Part shown: one piece after another, positions 46,152 through 54,712 of the stretch
Numbering within the stretch: the stretch's first letter is position 1
How the letters are laid out: every line of letters starts with the position of its first letter
Assembly (NCBI RefSeq): GCF_002156875.1
Contig: NZ_NCSY01000014.1
Span: 62,001-126,000, forward strand
From: Bacillus sp. EAC
GTDB lineage: Bacteria > Bacillota > Bacilli > Bacillales > Bacillaceae_G
DNA: 64,000 bases
Direction: 5' to 3'
The notes under the pieces: generated by a model
What the model saw: only the letters and a program-made list of their open reading frames with translations
The model's database searches: none
Told to the model about the DNA's origin: nothing
Translations under genes and position numbers: made by a program

Positions 46152-47717
46152 ATGAAATTTAAAAGTGGAATAGGGAAATCTTTTCTAGTACTTTTAACGG
46201 CTGTTGCAATTACTGGTTGTTCGTCTAATCAAAGTGTCGGTACAAAATCAAATAACTCAAGCAATGAATCGAAAGGTGGTAGCACATTAGTCATTGCTCG
46301 TTTATCGGATGCAGAGAATTTGGACCAGCAATTTATGTCCACAATTAATGCAGCAAGTGTAACGCATCATAAAATTTATGAAGGGCTTGTTCAACGAGAT
46401 AAAAATAATGAAATCCAGCCTATGCTAGCTGAAAAATGGAACCGAATTAATGAAACGACATGGGAGTTTAATCTTAGACATGATGTACAGTTTCATGATG
46501 GTACTCCTTTTAATGCAGAGGCAGTAAAAAAGACGTTTGATCGGTTATTAGATCCAAAAGTTGCATCACCTAGAGCTGTCGTTTTTAAAATGGTAAATCA
46601 AGTGAAAGTAGTTGATGAATACACAGTTCAATTCATCTTAAAAGAACCTTTTTCTCCTCTTCTTTCAATTTTAGCAAATCATGAAGGTGGAATTATTAGT
46701 CCGAAAACGATTAACAAGTATGGGAAAGACATTATCCAAGAACCAAATGGAACTGGCCCTTTTGTATTTGATTCATGGTCACCAGGCCAAGAAATTACTC
46801 TAGTTAAAAACAAGAATTACTGGGGTGACAAACCAAAAGTGGACAAAGTGATCTTCAAGGTTGTCCCAGAGGATTCTACAAGAATATCGATGATTGAAAC
46901 AGGAGAAGCACAAATTGCTGAACCCCTTCCAGTTGCTGTAATGGACCAAGTTGAATCTTCAACAGCGATGGATGTATACCGTAGTGAAGGATTTGGTACT
47001 GAATATATTGGGTTTAATGTAAATAAAAAACCATTCAACGATGTCCGCGTTCGTAAAGCTATTGCTCATGCTGTTGAAATGGATTCAATTATAAAAGGTG
47101 TGTTTAATAATGTAGGTAAAAAGGCGAATTCAGCGATGGGATCGAAAGTATTTGGATATGATGCTGAATTGAAAGCATATGATTACAATTTGAAAGAGGC
47201 AAAGAAGTTATTGAAGGAAGCAGGCTATGCGAATGGATTTGATGCAACAATTCTTACGATGGATAGTAAAGAACGAGTTAATTTAGCAGAAGTGATTCAA
47301 TCTCAGTTAAAAGGAATAGGGATTAATTTAAAAGTACAAGTCATGGAGTATGGTTCTTTTGTTGAACGAGTAAATAAAGGACAATCGCAAATGTTCATTA
47401 TTAGCTGGAGGAATGCAACTGGAGATGCAGATTATAATCAATATAATCTTTTCCATACAGATTCACGTGGAGCAGCTGGAAACACATTCTTTTATAGTAA
47501 TCAAAAAGTCGATGATTTAATCAATGCTGCTCGTAAAGAAACGGAAGAAGAGAAGCGTAAAGAGCTTTACGCCGAAGCACAAGAAATTGAAATGAGTGAT
47601 GCGCCATATATTCCAGTACGCGTAATCGAAAATGTGGCTGCAGTCTCAAAAGATGTAAAAGGATTTTCAATCAGCCCATCTGGCTATTTAGAAATTAATG
47701 ACGTATCAATAAAGTAA
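46152..47717 (+). CDS. ABC importer substrate-binding lipoprotein (SBP_bac_5), second copy
   Basis: 521 residues with lipobox VAITGC (Cys about 23). The core is strongly similar over its length to the protein at 41409 (TLVIARLSDAENLDQQF, HDVQFHDGTPFNAEAVKKTFDRLLDPKVASPRA, VRKAIAHAVEMDSIIKGVFNNVGKKANSAM). It has its own activator-type promoter and terminator, so it is a separate unit. No further permease or ATPase genes accompany it, so it probably shares the divergent importer with a different ligand preference. Ribosome binding site CAGGGGGTCGAAGTCT. Confidence 0.93.
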   Translation: MKFKSGIGKSFLVLLTAVAITGCSSNQSVGTKSNNSSNESKGGSTLVIARLSDAENLDQQFMSTINAASVTHHKIYEGLVQRDKNNEIQPMLAEKWNRINETTWEFNLRHDVQFHDGTPFNAEAVKKTFDRLLDPKVASPRAVVFKMVNQVKVVDEYTVQFILKEPFSPLLSILANHEGGIISPKTINKYGKDIIQEPNGTGPFVFDSWSPGQEITLVKNKNYWGDKPKVDKVIFKVVPEDSTRISMIETGEAQIAEPLPVAVMDQVESSTAMDVYRSEGFGTEYIGFNVNKKPFNDVRVRKAIAHAVEMDSIIKGVFNNVGKKANSAMGSKVFGYDAELKAYDYNLKEAKKLLKEAGYANGFDATILTMDSKERVNLAEVIQSQLKGIGINLKVQVMEYGSFVERVNKGQSQMFIISWRNATGDADYNQYNLFHTDSRGAAGNTFFYSNQKVDDLINAARKETEEEKRKELYAEAQEIEMSDAPYIPVRVIENVAAVSKDVKGFSISPSGYLEINDVSIK

Positions 47718-47736
47718 AGATGATAAATGAAAGGTA

Positions 47737-47774
47737 TTAAGTCGATTTCCAAACACGGAAGTCGGCTTTTTTTG
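47737..47774 (+). terminator. Terminator after the second binding protein gene
   Basis: Stem AAGTCGATTTCC/GGAAGTCGGCTT (wobbles) with a 6-nt loop, then TTTTTTT. Confidence 0.88.
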
Positions 47775-47875
47775 ATTCATTCTAATCTTAATGTGCAAAA
47801 GACTTTGGATTTTCTTCAATTAAATTTTTAGCAGTTCCTAAGAGAAAAAATTGGTTTATTTTTTAGAGTTAGAAT

Positions 47876-47928
47876 ATACTGTTAATAACATAATACTGTC
47901 ATTAACAGTATTATGTTATTAACAGTAT
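47876..47928. promoter_or_regulatory. Perfect 24-bp-arm palindrome upstream of a PadR-like regulator gene
   Basis: A 53-bp element with two perfectly complementary 24-nt arms and a 5-nt centre (CATTA). Each arm starts and ends with ATACTGT (or its complement ACAGTAT) around TAATAACATA, so four heptamer copies are present. It lies 65 nt before the regulator start. The most likely role is an operator for autoregulation, possibly containing the promoter. It lacks a T run and so is not a terminator. Confidence 0.75.
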
Positions 47929-47992
47929 GATGAAGTTATCCATGATATCAAAAACGATTATTTTTCCATTGCATTTAGGAGGTTAGTTATTT

Positions 47993-48334
47993 ATGAAACA
48001 TACAGGAAGACATACAGGGGCATTTCTTTTACTGTTTTTAACAGAGGGAGATAGCTACGGAGGCAAACTTTTGCAGAAATGTGAGGATGATCTTCCCATC
48101 AATCCAATTGATAGTGCCATATTGTATCGCACACTTAAGCAACTAGAGAAAGAAGGGGCAGTTGAGTCCTATTTGGGTACATCTGAACAAGATAAGCCGA
48201 TAAAAATGTACAAAATTACTGAAGAAGGGAAATGCAAATTAGAAGAATTTCAAATCAATATTGAAACAAAACTTAAGAATTTATCTTTTTTCTTAAACAA
48301 ATATGAAGTATGGAAGGAGTCTGATCATGATTAA
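47993..48334 (+). CDS. PadR-like transcriptional regulator
   Basis: 113 residues with a winged helix (HTGAFLLLFLTEGDSYGGKLLQKCED...AILYRTLKQLEKEGAVESYLG...MYKITEEGKCKLEEF) and a short C-terminal helix, the PadR family layout. It is preceded by TAGGAGGTTAGTTATTT and by the long palindrome. It overlaps the first half-permease gene by 8 bp, so it probably controls that pair. Ligand unknown. Confidence 0.8.
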   Translation: MKHTGRHTGAFLLLFLTEGDSYGGKLLQKCEDDLPINPIDSAILYRTLKQLEKEGAVESYLGTSEQDKPIKMYKITEEGKCKLEEFQINIETKLKNLSFFLNKYEVWKESDHD

Positions 48335-48809
48335 TGCTACTATCCTTTACAGTCTGGCTATTATTCTTACCAGTATTTCTTTTATAAAGGATCGAAATAA
48401 AACAAAAGATGCTCTATTGCAGTCATGGAAAATGTTTCGTAATATTTTACCGGATGTTTTATCAGTTATGCTTTTTGTTGGACTATCACTATCATTACTA
48501 ACGCCATCCTTAATTTCCTCAATCATCGGAGAGAAATCTGGATTAATGGGAATTGTTTATTCTACAATAATTGGATCTGCCGTACTAATTCCAAGCTTTG
48601 TCGTATTTCCTCTTGGCGATACATTAGTTCAAAATGGTGCTGGACTCCCACAAGTAGCTGCATTAATGTCTACGATGATGTCAGTAGGAATAGTTACTTT
48701 ACCTATGGAACAAAAATTATTTGGTAGTAGGTTTGCTTATACTCGTAATGCAGCTGGAATAGTAATGTCGCTTGTTTTTGCATATATTATTTGGGTGGTA
48801 ATTGTATGA
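48327..48809 (+). CDS. Permease half, first (YraQ/ArsP-like)
   Basis: 160 residues, about five hydrophobic helices, with LLQSWKMFRNILPDVLSVMLFVGLSLSLL and a central STIIGSAVLIPSFVVFPLGDTLVQNGAGLPQVAALMSTM. The pattern resembles half of the DUF318/ArsP_1 (YraQ-like) permeases. ATG 48327 follows AAGGAGTCTGATC and overlaps the regulator's end; a frame open from 48303 is longer but poorer. It overlaps the second half by 4 bp. Substrate unknown. Confidence 0.7.
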   Translation: MINATILYSLAIILTSISFIKDRNKTKDALLQSWKMFRNILPDVLSVMLFVGLSLSLLTPSLISSIIGEKSGLMGIVYSTIIGSAVLIPSFVVFPLGDTLVQNGAGLPQVAALMSTMMSVGIVTLPMEQKLFGSRFAYTRNAAGIVMSLVFAYIIWVVIV

Positions 48810-49339
48810 ATGAATTAAGAAAATATCGGTTCTTTTTCATTTTATTTTTTGGAATGATTCTACTTACTTGTATTAATCAAACAGTTGGATGGAAGGCATT
48901 TCGATTATCAGGAAATAGTATCTTAAATATGATGCTGCTACTTCCTCCTGTTTTAATATTCGTAAGTTTACTAGATAAATGGGTGGAGAAAGAAACACTC
49001 ATTAAATATATGGGGAAAAAATCTGGCATCTATGGTACACTGTTCTCCTTTTTATTAGGAGCAATTGCAGCTGGTCCACTCTATGTAGCTTTTCCAATGG
49101 CTGTACTTTTTTTGAAAAAAGGAGCTAGTATACGGTACATTGTATTTTTCTTAGGAGTTTGGACAACTGCTAAAATACCAACTGCAATATATGAATTTTC
49201 TTCATTTGGAGTTAAGTTTTCACTAATTCATATTGGTTTTGGTCTAGTATTTTACTATTTTTTAGGTATTATTTTTGAGAAGTTTTATGACCGCCGACAA
49301 ATATTGAAATCTGAAATAAATGAAGAAATATCGATTTAA
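48806..49339 (+). CDS. Permease half, second (YraQ/ArsP-like)
   Basis: 177 residues with about five helices, including VLIFVSLLDKWVEKETLIKYMGKKSGIYGTLFSFLLGAIAAGPLYVAFPMAVLFLKKGASIRYIVFFLG. The same motif type (GxxxGxxAAGPLYVAFP) faces the corresponding segment GSAVLIPSFVVFP in the first half. This suggests two halves of a duplicated-fold permease encoded separately. ATG 48806 overlaps the previous stop. A frame open from 48791 (TTG) is less likely. Confidence 0.7.
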   Translation: MNELRKYRFFFILFFGMILLTCINQTVGWKAFRLSGNSILNMMLLLPPVLIFVSLLDKWVEKETLIKYMGKKSGIYGTLFSFLLGAIAAGPLYVAFPMAVLFLKKGASIRYIVFFLGVWTTAKIPTAIYEFSSFGVKFSLIHIGFGLVFYYFLGIIFEKFYDRRQILKSEINEEISI

Positions 49340-49378
49340 GTGAGTATATTTTTATGTTAATAGATACTTTAATGAAAA

Positions 49379-49410
49379 CAGCTAATCATTGAATTGGCTG
49401 TTTTTATTTA
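49379..49410 (+). terminator. Terminator after the permease pair
   Basis: ACAGC(T/C)AAT...ATTGGCTGT stem followed by TTTTATTT. Confidence 0.75.
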
Positions 49411-49510
49411 CCTCTCTCAATAAATTTAACAGCATTTAGGTTGAGCTTTGACTAACATTAAGGCTCTTTTCTAAAAGATTGATGTTTTTAAAACAAACTT
49501 TAAATAAAGA

Positions 49511-49690
49511 AGATGATGAACGGATATGCGAGACTCCTGTGGGAGTAACGGGACAGGAGAGTCCTTAGCAGGCGTCAAAAAGGTAGGCATGCTAAAACCA
49601 TGACGTCCTGTCGTAACGCTAACGCATGCATACCAGGAGGCCCATCGCACGCCCCACGGAAATCGAGCATCTTGGAGTGGAAATCAACTT
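49511..49690 (+). repeat. Dispersed intergenic repeat, copy 3 (long form)
   Basis: About 180 bp, same orientation as copy 1: TGCGAGACTCCTGTGGGAG, GGAGAGTCC, then GCACGCCCCACGGAAATCGA and GCATCTTGGAGTGGAAATC. The extra block is at about 49574-49632 (AAAAAGGTAGGCATGC...GCATGCAT) without the CCCACA hairpin seen in copies 2 and 5. It lies in the 566-bp gap between the split permease and the deaminase genes, along with a terminator and the activator-type promoter. Confidence 0.85.
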
Positions 49691-49799
49691 AGATACTTCT
49701 TAAATAGCAACAAAGTGTACGAAAACAACCAAAATAAAAAGTCATTTAATTTATCAACTCTTTCTCCTCAATTTTTTCACTTTGGTTTGTACAAGAATT

Positions 49800-49863
49800 A
49801 GTAAAGAAACCTTAAAAATATGTAAATATACTAAAATCTTATTATTTCGATTAGTTTTATAAT
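49800..49863 (+). promoter_or_regulatory. Predicted activator sites and promoter of the deaminase cluster
   Basis: AGTAAAG at 49800 and TGTAAAT at 49821 (21 nt apart), then TATAAT at 49858-49863, 37 nt after the second half-site start. Same spacing as the two binding protein promoters. The second half-site has two changes from the consensus. Confidence 0.68.
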
Positions 49864-49905
49864 GAAATAGATTCATATATACAATGGGATGGAAGGGTGA
49901 GAGTT

Positions 49906-51153
49906 TTGTCAAATTCATATTGGTTAACAAATGTACGCCTGGAGAATGGTTTTACTTATAATGACAATGAAACAATTACTGGAACTGCAACTGGAAAATA
50001 CAATGTAAAGATTGAAGACGGAAAAATTAACTCGATTCAATTAGAAAATGAGTTAATTACCGATCAAGCTCCACAGTTTGACGTGCAAGGTCTTCTAATG
50101 GTCCCTTCATTTAAAGAAATGCACATTCATATTGATAAAACATTCTATGGCGGACCATGGAAAGCATGTATGCCTGCAACAAATGGTGTAAAAACACGAA
50201 TAGAGGAAGAACAAATATTATTACCAAAATTATTGCCAACTGCTAAAGAAAGAGCAGAGAAAATGCTTGATCTATTAGTAAGCTACGGATCAACGCATAT
50301 TCGTACACATTGTAATGTTGACCCAGTTATCGGTTTGAAAAATCTAGAAGCTACATTACAGGCTTTAGAAGGTTATAAAAATAAATTAACACATGAAATC
50401 GTTGCATTTCCTCAACATGGTTTATTAAGAAGTAATTCGGTTGAACTAATAAGAGAAGCAATGAAATATGGTGCGAATCTTGTTGGTGGAGTAGATCCAG
50501 CTTCAATCGATGAAAATATAGAACGTTCACTTGAAACAATTATGGATATAGCAGTTGATTCAAATTCTGATATAGATGTTCATTTACATGACCCAGATCA
50601 TCTTGGTCTTTTTACAATGCAAAGACTAGCAACATTAACTGAAAAAGCAGGCTGGCAAGGAAGAGTGACAGTAAGTCATGCGAGTGGATTGGCTGATTTG
50701 ACAGTTGTTGAAGCAACTGCTATTGCAGAGAGATTTGCTGAATTAGGAATTTCAATCACGTCTACAGTCCCTATTTTCAGAACGATTCCAATTCCTTTGT
50801 TACGTGAAAAAGGTGTAAAAGTAGAATTAGGAAATGATAGTCTTACAGATCATTGGTCTCCTTTTGGTATCGGGGATAATCTTGAAAAAGTTGGTCGTTT
50901 AGCTGAAAGATTCCGCATGATTGAAGAAAAATCATTGGGTAGCAGTTTAGGATTTATTACAGGTGGTAAAACTCCTTTGAATAACGAAGGTGAAAGAGTA
51001 TGGCCTGCTATTGGAGATGAAGCGAGTATTGTTCTAGTTGAAGCTAGTTGTTCAGCCGAAGCAGTTGCTAGACGAGCAAAACGTAAAGCAGTCATTTTCA
51101 AAGGAAATATTGTAAGTGGTTCGATCTCGAATTTTGAATCAACAATAGTCTAA
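49906..51153 (+). CDS. Cytosine-deaminase-like amidohydrolase, first of three
   Basis: 415 residues starting at TTG 49906. This start gives an N-terminus (SNSYWLTNVRLENGF) that aligns with the next paralog and puts GGAAGGGTGAGAG at proper distance. An in-frame GTG at 49897 would overlap that site. CodA-type features: HxH in KEMHIHIDKT, AFPQHGLL, H in DVHLHDPDHLG, H in TVSHASGL, and the metal Asp in LGNDSLTDHWSPFG. At the catalytic Glu of cytosine deaminase (HCDE in CodA) these proteins have HxHD. First gene of a tandem triplet under the activator-type promoter. Confidence 0.88.
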   Translation: MSNSYWLTNVRLENGFTYNDNETITGTATGKYNVKIEDGKINSIQLENELITDQAPQFDVQGLLMVPSFKEMHIHIDKTFYGGPWKACMPATNGVKTRIEEEQILLPKLLPTAKERAEKMLDLLVSYGSTHIRTHCNVDPVIGLKNLEATLQALEGYKNKLTHEIVAFPQHGLLRSNSVELIREAMKYGANLVGGVDPASIDENIERSLETIMDIAVDSNSDIDVHLHDPDHLGLFTMQRLATLTEKAGWQGRVTVSHASGLADLTVVEATAIAERFAELGISITSTVPIFRTIPIPLLREKGVKVELGNDSLTDHWSPFGIGDNLEKVGRLAERFRMIEEKSLGSSLGFITGGKTPLNNEGERVWPAIGDEASIVLVEASCSAEAVARRAKRKAVIFKGNIVSGSISNFESTIV

Positions 51154-51177
51154 TCTTTTATTAAAGAGAGTGATGAA

Positions 51178-52419
51178 ATGAATCAATCTTATTGGCTTAC
51201 AAATGTGAAACTTGATAGTGGATTTATGTTTGAAAATGGGAGAATTGAGCATACAGAGACTGATTTATTTAATCTGTATATTAACGATGGTAAAATTGAA
51301 AAATTACAATTAGCGGAATTACCATTGATAACACAACTCCCTGTACAGGATGCAAGAAATTTACTTGCACTCCCTGCTTTTAAAGAAATGCATAACCATC
51401 TCGATAAAACGTATTTAGGTCTTCCATGGAAAGCTTGTACCCAAGCTCCAAATTTAGTAGAACGTTTAAATTTGGAAGCAATTGAGTTAGCTGAACTCGC
51501 TAAAACGGGACAACTTCGAGCGGAAGAAATGCTTCATCTTTTATTAAAAGGTGGGGCTACACATGTCAGAACGCATGTAAATATTGACCCTTATATCGGT
51601 TTAGAGAATTTAGATGAAATTCAAAAAGCTTTACTTACCTATAAAGATAAAATGACGAATGAAATAGTTGCTTTCCCTCAACATGGCCTTTTACGCACAA
51701 AAAGTATTCCGTTAATGAAATCAGCGATGAGAGAAGGAGCAACGATAGTTGGAGGATTAGATCCAGGTGGCATCGATCAAAATATCGAAGCTTCCCTGTT
51801 TGAAATGATTGATCTTGCTGTGGAGTTTAATGCAGATATTGATATTCATATACATGATCCTGGTCATCTTGGTTTTTATACAATTAAAAAACTAGTTTCA
51901 TTAATTGAAGAAGCAGGTTGGCATAATAGAGTAGCAATTAGTCATGCTTTTGCTCTTGGGGATGTTTCATTCGAGGAATCTGATGAAATGGCAAGTAAAC
52001 TAGCAAAATTAGGTGTTTCTATCATGTCAACCGTACCGATCAACCGTGTGATGCCTCCTGTTGATTTGCTTCATGAAAAAGGAGTAAAGGTTGCTCTTGG
52101 ATGTGATGGTTTCTATGATTCATGGTCTCCATTTGGGACTGGAGATATGTTAGAAAAGGCAGGGCGTTTAGCTGAACGATATAACTGGAAAGATGAGTAT
52201 AGCTTATCTCAAACACTACAATTTATTACCGGTGGAGTGAAAACACTTGATGATAAAGGAAACCGATTATGGCCTGCAGTTGGAGATGAAGCAAGTTTGG
52301 TCTTAGTGGATGCATCGTGCTCAGCAGAGGCAGTTGCAAGAAGGTCAGAACGTGCGGCTGTATTCCAAAAAGGTAAAATTGTTTACGGTGGACTTAATTC
52401 CATACCTACTTTGAAATAA
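51178..52419 (+). CDS. Cytosine-deaminase-like amidohydrolase, second of three
   Basis: 413 residues, colinear with the first: SYWLTNVKLDSGF, HxH in KEMHNHLDKT, THVRTHVNIDP, AFPQHGLL, DIHIHDPGHLG, AISHAFALG, LGCDGFYDSWSPFG. Starts 24 bp after the first gene, with AAAGAGAGTGATGAA as the ribosome binding site. It diverges mainly in substrate-facing loops (GLPWKACTQAPNLVERL against GGPWKACMPATNGVKTR), so a different substrate is plausible. Confidence 0.88.
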   Translation: MNQSYWLTNVKLDSGFMFENGRIEHTETDLFNLYINDGKIEKLQLAELPLITQLPVQDARNLLALPAFKEMHNHLDKTYLGLPWKACTQAPNLVERLNLEAIELAELAKTGQLRAEEMLHLLLKGGATHVRTHVNIDPYIGLENLDEIQKALLTYKDKMTNEIVAFPQHGLLRTKSIPLMKSAMREGATIVGGLDPGGIDQNIEASLFEMIDLAVEFNADIDIHIHDPGHLGFYTIKKLVSLIEEAGWHNRVAISHAFALGDVSFEESDEMASKLAKLGVSIMSTVPINRVMPPVDLLHEKGVKVALGCDGFYDSWSPFGTGDMLEKAGRLAERYNWKDEYSLSQTLQFITGGVKTLDDKGNRLWPAVGDEASLVLVDASCSAEAVARRSERAAVFQKGKIVYGGLNSIPTLK

Positions 52420-52452
52420 ATTGAAAGTTGATTAAAAGAAGGGAAGAATGTC

Positions 52453-53700
52453 ATGAAATCGGTTTATTGGCTAAAGAATGCACGTTTAGAAACAAGCTTC
52501 CAAAAAGAATATGAAAAAGTTACAGGCACGCTAACTGGACTATTTCATCTGTTAATAGAGAATGGTAGAATCAGTAAGATTTTAAAAGAAGAAGAGTCCA
52601 TTTCAAATGATATACACGTAGAAGATGCAGGCGGATTATTAGTCCTTCCTTCATTTATTGAAAAGCATGTGCATCTTGATAAGACATTAATGGGTGATGT
52701 TTGGAGAGCGTGCACACCAACGTCAGGCGTGATTGAACGATTTGAAAATGAAAAATCGGTTTTACCTACAATTGCAACAAGTACTACGAAGCGTGCTGAG
52801 TCTTTACTTGAAATACTATTAGCTTCAGGTTCTACCCATGTAAGAACACATGTAGATATTTATCCAGAAATAGGTTTGAAAAATTTAGAACAAGTCAAGA
52901 CGGCACTAGAAAACTATTCGAATCGACTAAGTTCTGAGGTCGTCGCATTTGCACAACACGGATTATTGCGATCAAATGCAACTAGTTATGTAAGAGAAGC
53001 ACTTCGAAATGGAGCAGGAATCGTTGGTTCGGTGGATCCGGCTGTAGTAGATCAAAATATCGAAGCATCATTAAACCAATTATTTGATTTAGCAGTAGAA
53101 GCTAACGCGGATATCGATCTACATCTACATGATCCTGGTCATCTTGGGACATTTACAATGAAACGTGTCGTTGAATATACGAAACAAGCAGGCTGGGAAG
53201 GCAGAGTAGCAATCAGCCATGCGTTTGGAATAGGTGACGTGTCGAAAGAAGAATCCTATGAACTGGCTAATAGTTTAAGTGATGCAGGAATAACCATCGT
53301 CACAAGTGTGCCAATTAATCGACAAATGCCACCAGTTGATTTGTTAAATGAACGTGGCGTAGAAGTTGCTGTAGGAAATGATAACATTTTTGATGTTTGG
53401 TCTCCATTAGGTAATGGAGATATTTTAGAAAGAGCTGGTCGACTTGCGGAGCGATTCAAATGGATTGATGAAGTTTCGTTAGCTCAAACTCTTAAGTATA
53501 TTACTGGTGGGAAAACACCATTAGATAAAAAAGGTATTCAAGTATGGCCAAAAGTAGGAGATGCTGCAAATCTAGTTTTAGTAGATGCGAGTTGTTCAGC
53601 TGAGGCATTAGCAAGACGCGCTGAACGGAAAGCAGTTATGTATAATGGTAATATCGTAGTTGGTTCATTAAGTAAACAAAATCAATCAATTAACGTATAA
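52453..53700 (+). CDS. Cytosine-deaminase-like amidohydrolase, third of three
   Basis: 415 residues: VYWLKNARLETSF, HxH in IEKHVHLDKT, THVRTHVDIYP, AFAQHGLL, DLHLHDPGHLG, AISHAFGIG, VGNDNIFDVWSPLG. The HDPGHLG motif is kept in all three paralogs. The loop after HLDKT (LMGDVWRACTPTSGVIERF) is the most divergent. ATG 52453 follows AAGAAGGGAAGAATGTC. A weak terminator follows, so it ends the triplet unit. Confidence 0.88.
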   Translation: MKSVYWLKNARLETSFQKEYEKVTGTLTGLFHLLIENGRISKILKEEESISNDIHVEDAGGLLVLPSFIEKHVHLDKTLMGDVWRACTPTSGVIERFENEKSVLPTIATSTTKRAESLLEILLASGSTHVRTHVDIYPEIGLKNLEQVKTALENYSNRLSSEVVAFAQHGLLRSNATSYVREALRNGAGIVGSVDPAVVDQNIEASLNQLFDLAVEANADIDLHLHDPGHLGTFTMKRVVEYTKQAGWEGRVAISHAFGIGDVSKEESYELANSLSDAGITIVTSVPINRQMPPVDLLNERGVEVAVGNDNIFDVWSPLGNGDILERAGRLAERFKWIDEVSLAQTLKYITGGKTPLDKKGIQVWPKVGDAANLVLVDASCSAEALARRAERKAVMYNGNIVVGSLSKQNQSINV

Positions 53701-53711
53701 AAAAACTGCCG

Positions 53712-53752
53712 AAAAGGATCTCTGGATACTTCTAGATTTCCTTTTTCCTTTT
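53712..53752 (+). terminator. Probable terminator after the deaminase triplet
   Basis: GAAAAGGA...TTTCCTTTTTCCTTTT with an imperfect stem (AAAAGGA/TCCTTTT, TCT/AGA). Moderate quality; read-through to the transporter gene is possible. Confidence 0.55.
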
Positions 53753-53783
53753 GCTTAACTAAACAAATAGAAAGCAGGCTGTT

Positions 53784-54692
53784 ATGTTGGTCCGATCTTA
53801 TCTTTTATTACTATTTTGCGTGATCTGTTGGGGAAGTAATTTTATTTTTGGCGCTTTATTAGTCAAAGACTTTTCACCACTTTTCCTTTCAGCATTAAGA
53901 TTATTTTTCATTTTACTCTTTCTAATGCTATATGCTTTACGAAAGAAAAAATGGAAAAAAATTCAAAAAAGAGATTGGTTACTGATGATCTTATTAGGCT
54001 TAATTGGTACATGTATTAACCAATGGTCATTTTATTCGGCTCTAGAAACTGCCCATCCTACTACCTCGGCATTAATACTAGCTCTTGCTCCTCTTACAAC
54101 ATCTCTTTTAGCTTCGATGTTTTTAAAGGAAAGACTAACAAAAGGGTTTTTATTCGGCTCAATAGTCGCTTTTGTCGGAGTATTTTTTGTTATTACCAAT
54201 GGTGAAAAGCTGCATATTACAATCGGCTTGGTTTGGATATTTCTTACAATGCTAACATTTTCAATCTCTATTATCATGATTAAAAAGCTATCTGAAAAAT
54301 ACCATTCCATTTCCATAACCCTCTATTCAAATTTCATTGGATTTGGTGGTTTACTGCCTATTACCCTTTTAGCTGACTCGTCTAAACAAATGAGTAGAGA
54401 AGTAATGCCTTGGATACTATTAATTGTAACGGCAATCATTATGCATGGGATATGTACGTTAATTTGGAATCAACAAATTCAAGCAGTTGGAGCCTCAAAA
54501 GCATCAATGTTTCTTAATTTAGAGCCATTTGTTGCAATGATTGTAGGTTTAATGATTTTGAAAAACAATATAACTGGTTCACAATTAATCGGAGGAGCAC
54601 TCATTATAATTGGTGTTTTTCTTTCAACTTCATTAAAATGGAAAAAGGTGATTGAGGAACCAAACTATACAAAAGAAACGCAGAATTACTAA
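53784..54692 (+). CDS. EamA/DMT-family transporter
   Basis: 302 residues, ten membrane helices in two EamA repeats (WGSNFIFGALLVKDFSPLFLSALRLFFILLFL; QIQAVGASKASMFLNLEPFVAMIVGLMILKNNITGSQLIGGALIIIGVFLST). Drug/metabolite transporter family, usually exporters of amino acids or metabolites. It lies between the deaminases and an NCS2-type permease, so it may export a product of the pathway. ATG 53784 has only a weak AAAGCAGGCTGTT site. Confidence 0.88.
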   Translation: MLVRSYLLLLFCVICWGSNFIFGALLVKDFSPLFLSALRLFFILLFLMLYALRKKKWKKIQKRDWLLMILLGLIGTCINQWSFYSALETAHPTTSALILALAPLTTSLLASMFLKERLTKGFLFGSIVAFVGVFFVITNGEKLHITIGLVWIFLTMLTFSISIIMIKKLSEKYHSISITLYSNFIGFGGLLPITLLADSSKQMSREVMPWILLIVTAIIMHGICTLIWNQQIQAVGASKASMFLNLEPFVAMIVGLMILKNNITGSQLIGGALIIIGVFLSTSLKWKKVIEEPNYTKETQNY

Positions 54693-54712
54693 GCGCTAAG
54701 GAGGGGGAAACT

